A stretch of 64,000 nt of DNA from Branchiostoma floridae (Eukaryota > Chordata > Leptocardii > Amphioxiformes > Branchiostomatidae). Positions 51,001 through 60,600 of this stretch are shown here, piece by piece. The stretch's first letter is position 1. Each line of letters begins with the position of its first letter. The stretch lies in assembly GCF_000003815.2 (NCBI RefSeq), contig NW_023365886.1:80137-144136 (forward strand), in the 5' to 3' direction. The notes beneath the pieces are model-generated. The model was not told where the DNA came from. It worked only from the letters and a program-made list of their open reading frames with translations, and made no database searches. A program made the translations under genes and the position numbers.

Positions 51001-54000
51001 AAAGAAAGTGAGTGTAAGTTCTTCGGAATGATCTACACAGCCGAGGGAGTCAAGCCAGACCCCGAGAAAGTGAAGGCGATACATGACATCAAACCACCCC
51101 AGGATGAGAAGGAACTAAGAAGTCTCTTAGGGCTCATTCAATACATGAGCGCTTTCATCCCCAAGCTCGCGGACAGAACGACAAACATCCGTGAACTGCT
51201 GAAGGAAGATGTTGAATACAAGTGGAGTGCATCACACACTGAAGACCTGAACAAGATAAAGCAGCTCATCAGTGAAAAGACAACACTGCAGTACTATGAC
51301 AGGGATAAACCCGTCATACTACAAGTAGATGCCTCAATCAAAGGAGTAGGTGCAGCACTAATACAAGATGGAAAACCCATCGCATTCGCCTCAAAAGCCC
51401 TCTCACCGGCTGAAACAAGATACGCCAACATCGAGAGAGAGCTCCTGGCAGTAGTCTATGGATGTGAGAAATTCCACACCTACTTGTACGGAAGAAGCTT
51501 CGAAGTCGAGTCGGACCACCGACCCTTGGAACAAATCAACAAGAAGAACCTCACGAAGGCACCAAACAGGTTACAACGCCTGTTACTGAGACTGCAAAGC
51601 TATGACATGAGCATCCGGTACAAACCAGGGAAAGAGATGCTACTAGCAGACGCACTCTCCAGGCTGTCACAGCACGACAAGCAAGAGATGGATGGTCTCA
51701 AAGTCCAGATCCATCACCTCGTAAAAGTGACAACTGTGAAACTGGAGCAGATCAAAGAGGAGACCAGCAAGGATGAAGAGCTCCAACTACTCGCCCAGAC
51801 AGTAACACAGGGATGGCCTGAGAAAAGAAAAGAGACACAAGCAATCATACACGAATACTGGACCATCCGAGACGACATCTCGGTAGAGGACGGAGTCCTC
51901 CTGGCTGGGTCCAGGATGATTATACCCAAGTCCATGAGAGCAGAGGTCCTAGAGATGATTCATCAAGGACACCTGGGTATCGAGAAGTGCATACTCAGAG
52001 CAAAATCTGCAGTCTACTGGCCGGGCATGTACAAACAAATCGAAAAAGCAGTTGCAGCATGCCCCACATGCCAAAAGCACAAGAACTCGCAACAGAAAGA
52101 AGAGATGATGCCAACAGAGATACCAAGCAGACCGTGGCAAACAGTAGGCATGGATCTGTTTACCACCAATGACCAATGGTTTCTACTCCTGGTAGACTAC
52201 TACTCCAAATTCCCATTTGTGAAGAGTCTCGCCAACCTGAAGGCATCAACAGTAACATCCAGCATACGAGGTATATTCGCCGAACAAGGGATCCCAGCAG
52301 AAGTCATATGCGACAATGGGACACAATTCACATCCCAAGAGTTCCGGCAGCTGGCCAACGAGTACGGATTCAAAATCAAAACATCATCACCGCACTACCC
52401 AAAGGGGCATGGATTCATAGAAAGACATGTACAGACGGTGAAGAAAACGCTGATCAAATGCAAGGAAACAAAAGCAGACCCAAACCTAGCCTTGCTAGCC
52501 ATCCGCACCACACCGATCAAGCCAGGCATGAAATCGCCAGCGGAGCTGTTAAACGGACGGAAGTACAAAGACATCTTGCCAACCAAAGTACCTCCACCAC
52601 TTGACCAGGAAGAAACAAGGGCCAAGCTGGAAAAGGCACAGCAAGCAGCGAAACAGCACTACGACACCCAGGCAAAGAGTCTGCCTGAGCTGGCCAAGGG
52701 CCAGAGCATCCACGTACAGGATCCTATCCGAAAAACGTGGAGCCCCGGCAAAGTCATCGACAAAGCTACAACACCGAGATCATATGTTGTAGAGACCGAC
52801 GCCGGGAGACAACTGAGGAGAAACAGAGTACACATACGACCAACTCCAGAAGTGAAAACACCTGCAGCTACAACTCCAGAAACAACACCTGCAGCGTCAG
52901 CAACGCAGACTACACATGAGTCGACCCTGCAACCACCAACTATTGCAGCACCACACGCGACGACACCGAGTACGACAAAGCCGACATCCGCGACAACGCC
53001 GAGTACGACAAAGTCAACGAGAACGAGGTCGAACATCCAACCACCAGTGCGTTACCGCTGACGAGAGAAAGAACTGTTCTCAGATAGAAAAGAACTGAGA
53101 AAGAGATTAGACTAGAACTGTTCTTAGAAGTTAGATGCAAAGTATAACTGCTGAAAACCATTGTTATTGTTAAAGTACTAACCAAAAGTTGAAACAAACA
53201 TAAGAACAAGTGAAAAACAAGAGCTGGACAAGGACTCTAGAAAAATCCAGCCAGAGACTATTCTACTTAAAGAAAGAGGGATGTTACATATCCAGATAAT
53301 CTCATCAGGCAAGACCCAGCATGCTTTATGGGGCCTTGGACCGAATCACTCTCAGTCAAATCACATGACCTACTTTTGTATCACTACACCAGTCACATGT
53401 ACAGAGCTAGAAGTTTTAGATTAAATCCTAGTCCGCTCATCAAGTGTCTCCTAGTCGTCCATCGTAGTCAACAGAGCACTACAAGGAGTCAGGGAACACA
53501 ACACAACAGATGATGACATCGTCCAAATCAAGGTAGTCAGTACAATTGGTTGTAGAGTATCAACATAAATGATCTGGCATCAAAATGACTTTGGCATTCT
53601 CCTAGTTGTAGCAAATTTACTAGGGGGGCAGTGGTTAACTAACTACTAAACTAGGGTGGCACCCAAGCTACTATAACTACAGGGATCTCCCCAGAAATGT
53701 AGAGTATAATATTGATGGTGCTACATTTCACCGTCAAAACTGCCCAAGGCAGCACACCAGATGGCCAAGGAAACACTCTCCTCCATTTCCTTGGGAGTCA
53801 GCTTTACATCTTACCTAAAATTGCAGTCGAGAGAGACAAGCAAAGAAATATTCAGTGGAGACCCCTACTTGGCTACTAGTACTACTAACTGTATGATGGT
53901 ACCAGGATTACAGTATGATGGGGGCACCATTTTTCCTTTCTGTATGGAAATAACTGGACAGACTGGTACCCAAGCAGACTGGTATGCAAGATCGTGCCAT

Positions 54001-54604
54001 AAGATAAAGACTATGGTCCATAAAGGACAGATAATGGAGAATCAGCACAAAACAAAATGGCTATTGATTGCATCATATTCCAGGCGTTGGCATTTTACCC
54101 GGGAACTATTGCTTAGTAATGAATTGCCAGTGTGTATGGATTTAAAGATGCTCAATGGCAAATAAAAACTAAAGTTTGGCAGCCTTATACCTCCATGAAA
54201 TAGATTTCATGCAAATGACTTTTGCATAACTTATGCATGGTGATGGTCACCTTGAACACATATCATGAGTATGAGCAGTAGTCTGTGTGATACAAACTCT
54301 GCTGTCTGGGCTGTAACTGGCCCCTCCCTGCGGATGTTGGGCGGGTGGCGAGATTAAATCAGGCTAGAGTACTAGTATGAAGTTCCGATCATTTAGCATT
54401 AAGTGGTTTCGCAATATTTGTATTAATCATGCAAATCAGTTCCTCATTGACATTTGCATGTTTGATGTCCACTTATGTTCTACCTATCATGAATTACAAT
54501 ATATCAAACATGAAGTTGGGGGCTCAAAATCTAATGTTTCCAGTTTTTGTCACACCCTGCCAACACATGACACCAAGCCATCCAGCCATTCTTGAGTTAT
54601 CTTG

Positions 54605-54658
<54 letters not shown>

Positions 54659-57600
54659 AACACACACACAAACACAGTGAAATTATAACCTTCATGGAAA
54701 GTATAATGGCCATTAATATCTCATGGAGGTAATTCTTACAATGTTGCATTGACTTGCTCAAAGTGATGGTAATGTCGGTTTTATTTCTCTCTCTCGCGAT
54801 TTTCCACAGTATGCTCGCCTGACGGCCAGTCAGCTTGATTGGGACTGCAATGCACTGCGAGGGTTGATGGCCCGTGACCCAGATAACAGTTACTGTAAAA
54901 GGGACAAGTAAGTTGTTAACACAGTACACACAGTACAAATCCTTTTGCCCTATGTCTGAATGGATCTATAATCACACACGTTATATAAAATGTCAAAAAG
55001 ATCCGAGCATCGCAGAAAGTGCAAGTCAGGGCCTGGTAGTGTGGTTAAGTGACCTAGAATTTCATACTTGCAAAAACAAAAATTTTCCCTTTATAATATC
55101 AAAGTAAATGATTTTGACTCAGTCCTGATGCCTCAGTCCTGGTGCCTCAGGAGAATTTTATGTTCATCGTCAATATGTGTATGTGTAAGGAGTCATGTGT
55201 TGGGGAGTGGCTGTAATTTTGTCCTTGATCTGTGTGAGACACTGACATCTGATCACTTCTGTTGTCAACATACATGTAAGCAGGCAGTTGTGTTTGTAGA
55301 GAATACATGATTGCTTTACCTTATACCAAGGAGGTTTTCATAATCTTTGATAAAACCTCCTTGCTTGTTCCAGTTCCATGTAGTACATCTGTATCTCCAT
55401 GACTGTCTCAAGCTTAATTTTTTTCTGTCCCACTCATTATTTGGGAGCTCATGTTGTTAATTTTTATTGTTTAAGCATTTTAAGCTCACTTGATATATTA
55501 CTGTCACTTCCTTAAAAAGTTGAGATTTTTGGGATGTATTTGGTGATTTTTTTCCATCCCAACAAGCAAGATTCCATCCCAGGACAGAGGGACAGGTCCT
55601 CAAGACAGCACGTGTATCTGCACAATCCCCAGACCAGAGTGAATTCAGCTGTTATGTAAATGTAATAAGCAAAGGGATTCAAATGATGTTGCAATTTGTG
55701 CATTTGTAACAACTACATAAATATGTCACCTATCAAATCGAGAAGACAGACAGTCACTGAGTTAGGAGGTTATGCTGCATGGACCTCAAGTAAAGAAATA
55801 TCTTCCTCTTCATCTGTGCTTAAATGATGTACAGCAGAAGAGGAGGCGTTTAATTGCATTCTCGGGGAATGTGCAATCAAATGAAGATAGATGGTTATTA
55901 TGCCGTGGTTTGCTCCTTATCTGGCTTGGTTCTGTGAACAGGCTAATTGGACAACTTGCATGAGTAATTGAGCGCAAGCCAGTGGTAAGAAATGGCATCC
56001 ATCCTTCGGGTATTGACCTTGGTATTATCTTTATTATCATGGAAAACTTTGAGGCACAACAGGGAAAGTCTTAGTGCGACACTTGATGAAAACTATTTTA
56101 CCTGCTGCAGGTAGAACATGCCATCATGCTAGTAGCTAATATGTAGACGTGATATGTTTGTAAAGCTTCATGATCCACACACTCAGGTCTTATCTCATTG
56201 GGTGGCTAAACAACATCTTAAATGTGTGGTTAACAAAGGAAGCTTGTCATGGGAAAATAGAAAAATCATTGAGACAACATTTTCCCTTGTAAAGCATGCT
56301 AGCTTACGTCTTACATGTAGTTACTTACTCAGTAACATCTACCATGAGCAAAGGTCAGATTTTCTAGGTCATGGATGAACAATTAATAATTCAGCATTTT
56401 AACACTGTCGACCAGTTTAGAGTTTAGGGTAGATCTAAAAATGACACTGTAAGATACGTAAAAGGTAAAATCCCTATGGTAGCCTCTTGCTACTTTTCCT
56501 TATTGTGCACCATAGGCATTTAGTAACAGGAGACACTGTGTATAACTGTCAAAAGTTAACTAAGATGCATGCACGTGTATTTAATGGTTTGACAACTTAA
56601 AAGCCTGTGACTATAAAATTATTCTGTGGCATCAATATTCAGAAGCACCCTTACTAAACATGGCTTTGCCAATTATCTACTTGATTCTGGATGTTTTACA
56701 GACTGTTAGTTATTCCTTTTATTCATCATCAATGGAAGAAAAATTGCTTGCAATTGGCCATATCCCCTAGGTACAAAAACAAAACATTAATTTTTGTACT
56801 TATATTAAGCAGTGCAAGGGAAAAGATACGAATGTGAGTAGACTGCCAGGTAATGTACCTACTGACAGACAACATATAAGATTATACAATACGTGATCAA
56901 AGTCCCAGTAAACTCACAAACATCCTTAGTACTGATTAATTGTGATAGAATTGGTCTCTTCCCGTCTCCTGGTATATATTTCTTGAACATCTTGCACAAT
57001 GACATTTGAACAAATCCAAAATGCTTTTAAGTTTTGTCTTAAACACCATACTTGGATCAATATATCCATTTATGCCTTGATCTGCAACAACCACTAGCAA
57101 TATCCCAAAGGTTTCACCTATGGAACAGCCACAGAGGATTCTGGATGTGTAACTTGATAGGAGGGCAGTTGCATCTTGGCAGTGCCTTAATTAGGGGTGG
57201 TTACCGCTACAGAAAATTCAGGTCCAGGTCCGGTTCAGGTCCAAAGGATCAGGTTCAGGTCTGGACCTGAACCTGGACTTGATTCAGTATGTCTCATACC
57301 AATGATCCATTTCACTACAAAGAAATCTTTTTAGTGGAGTATTAGACTTACACTGGTGTTTTGAAATCCTACAACGCTAATTGCATCTGTACGATTGACT
57401 GTTTAACAGTATGCCAAAAGTGTTATTGAATCCATGTGCGCATGTGTCCAGGGCATTCCTATACCAAATTTCAGGTCATTTGGTTGTAAAACCAGGGTAC
57501 TGGGGCCAAAAATGTAGTTTTGGGGCCGAAAATGCCCCAAATAAGTCACAAAATTCAGCATTTTGTTCTATCATATGGCAAACCAGTTATCAACCCATGT

Positions 57601-60600
57601 GTGTACATGTCCAGGACATTCCCATACCAAATTTCAGGTCATTTGGTTGTAATACCAGGGTGCTGGGGCCAAAATATACATTTTTTGGTCTAAAAATGAC
57701 CAAAAAAACTAAAAAAAAATCATTTTAAAGGCAATTATAAAAAAATCTAAAACAACCCTGCTTTTATAAGTGATAGGTAAGTTCCTCTGTTACATACAAT
57801 GATAATGAGATTCATTTTTGGTAAGCTATGACTGTTTTTCCAGGAATAATTCTATGGTTACGATTTTCTTGAAATGGAAATATTGGTTTACTCTGGGGGC
57901 CACCACGGTCCGATACGTTAAAGGCCCAAATTTATTTTTACATATGATGTATACAAAGGTTCAAACTATAACTGTGCCGAAAATCAAGCAAATTGATTTG
58001 CCTGATAATGAGCTAATGGTCAATAAAAATGGTCAAAAAATGGATTTTTGCCAATTTTGGAAATTCTCGAAAACACATCATTTTCAAACATCTGCTGCAC
58101 CTGACTACAAAAACATTTTGAGAATCACTATATATCATTTTGTTCATTAAAATATGGGTAATAACATATGCGAGAATCGATAAAATATCTGTTAATTTGT
58201 GGGGGCTACAGGAGTCCAAAGAAGGTCTATTTTGGACGCGACCATGCCTTCCCTTGGTGAAAATCCGCCATTTTGAAAAATGGCCGTTGCCATGGCAACT
58301 GGTGACCGCAGATCTAAAACTTTGCCATTTTTGTAGGTTTGGACCAAGACCCTACCACCACACAAAATTTAAGAAAAATCGATTTTTTTAGTTTGGCCAC
58401 CCTATGCTTGGTTTTTACAGACAGAGCCTCGTAAAACTTGGTAGAAATGACTATAAACTCTACTCTATTTCACTCTTGCTATTTTCGTCCACCTGCAAGC
58501 GCCAAAATGTGTGAATGCCTGATGAAATAATCTGTTAATTTTCTAATAGGCCCAACATCCAGTCCACCTATTTTTTTTAGGTCCGGTTTTTCTGGACATT
58601 TCCAATAAGAAAAAACGGTTTTGTACTGGTACTCTGTACTCTGTACCAGTACCCAGCCCTAGCCTTGATTATGGGTCCTTTCAAATATGTGTCTTCCAAA
58701 GTGGTTGATGAATACTGATGTACCATGTAGCTCCATGAATTTACTTAAAATGTAGTAAGAAGAGGTTGTGTGATGATCATCAGTTTGGTTTAATTTGATC
58801 GCTACTTGAACATTGGTTAAAAATGGTGGGCCTGCTAGATTCAACCATTCTTGTATTATAATCTGAAGGCCAACTAAAAATTACATTACATTTACATTAC
58901 AACATAAATTACATTACATGTTGACATTTGTAAAGCAGCACTGCAGGTAAAAGAATAAATATCTGAAAGTAAATATGTACTATTTGATACTATTTGACAC
59001 GGTCACCCAGAAAGATTACATTTAATATACAGAAATGTTGATACAAATGAGATAACATCAGCATTACATTTCATCTTAACCTTCAATACCTCAGGGGCCA
59101 TGCATCATCAGGTAGCTGTTTATTTATTTGATATATCTACTGGCAAGTGCTTAAGATAAAAAATGGCAGTTTTAGTCTGATGAATACATCCTGGAAGCAG
59201 TGATATAAAAAATCTCCATTCTTTTTCACAGAATCAAGTATAACGAATCGCACCCGAATAGATTCCACATCCGACGACAGATGAAGGACTCTCGCTTCTA
59301 CACATTCTTCCTGCTGCAGTGCCCTTCCCACCAGTCTAAGAACCAGTCCAACCGGCGCATCGGCTGTCGGGTGAGTTCATACTAGTCCTCTGTTGGTTTT
59401 GAGTGCCTCGTAGAGCTAGAACTGTGCAGATTGTAATGATACGTGGATTTATTTCCAAAATTTTATGTTGGTAGGTATCTTTTGAGGCTTCATCAAGTTC
59501 ATGAACATTGCTTGGGACAAATTATTCAAATATTGAATATATAAATTTTTGTAACTACCTCACTCTTTATAAATATCCAGAACAGAACCCTATTAGTAAG
59601 TTTTCTCTTTACATGTACAAATGTATATGATACCAATGAGGGAGCACCACTATCTATTAATTATGAATTGCAAATATTAGAAAGGGTGATAAAAATACAA
59701 GTTTATTCAGTCATTGAGGATTCTATCTGATTCTCAATTCAATAGCAATATTACGAAATGTACATTAATTTTATTGGTAGCTGCTTGTTACAGACATGCA
59801 AGATGTATTGTATTAGGAGGTACCAAAAGCTGAACAGTTTCTCCTCCGACCTGGGGTCAGCAATTACACAAAACCGAAGGCTCAAATTTGTGATGACAGT
59901 GCCATGCACATTATGTATCAAGATTCAGTTCTTACTTTCATCAAGTCCTCTAATTATCTAAGAAAAAAGAGTATTTAAATTAAACTGCCACAGTTTTATA
60001 TGGAGAACTGTTATGTAATGCATCCCCCTCTGATGGCCTCCGGATCGGATGGAAGTATTGAATGATGAAATTCCGTGTAAGTAGCACGGTTGTGACCTTC
60101 CTGTCCACATCTCCTGTGAATATCTAGTACATCTACTTCAGATACCTTAGCTTGAAAAGGATCTCATCTGTGATAGAAGTGAGAGAGAAAGCCATAAATA
60201 ATGGAGGAGCTTAAAGTAGCTCAGTGCTAGTCAAGAGCCTTTCTGTGAGATTAAATCTACAAAATGGTTTGGAAACAATCAGCAGGAAGTAAATGCAATT
60301 CAGACTAGTACTGTCACACATTAATTGGAAATAGAAAACAAGGAAGGAGAGGTAATTTGAAATCATTAAAAAGCTTGTAAACCGTTTGGAACAATGTCAG
60401 TCTGCTACTGATTGCTTAATTCTGAATAAATCATCAAGTGTTTGCGTGGGAATAATGATACTGGATAGGGTGTCACGCATATGTACCTGCGTATGAATCT
60501 TATTGCAAAGTGATGACAAGATTGTCAAGATGCTGCAAGTCATCTGCTTTATGTTGGCTAGGTAATGCTGTAAAAGTATGATTTACAAGATAACAAAACA

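Larger units (their letters stand above)
48604..53513 (+). mobile_element. Ty3/Gypsy-type LTR retrotransposon
   Basis: The complete element spans 48609-53508. Its 227-bp LTRs begin TGTTACATAT and end CACAACA. They lie at 48609-48835 and 53282-53508 and look identical base for base. Target duplications GATGA flank it at 48604-48608 and 53509-53513. A primer-binding-site-like TGGTGGCAGCGG follows the 5' LTR at 48836, and a purine tract AAAGAAAGAGGGA precedes the 3' LTR at 53269. Domain order gag, protease, reverse transcriptase, RNase H, integrase assigns it to Ty3/Gypsy (Metaviridae-like). It is inserted in sense orientation in intron 2 of the seven-TM gene. The pol frame is broken near 50720-50748. 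Confidence 0.97.

Noticed and set aside
49817-53209. Many open frames antisense or shifted to the retrotransposon gag-pol
   Set aside because: Overlap well-defined gag, protease, RT, RNase H and integrase motifs in the sense frames; codon-bias shadows.
53761-54165. 134-codon frame in intron 2 of the seven-TM gene
   Set aside because: No recognisable domain, lies within an intron whose flanking exons join in phase, and composition looks random.
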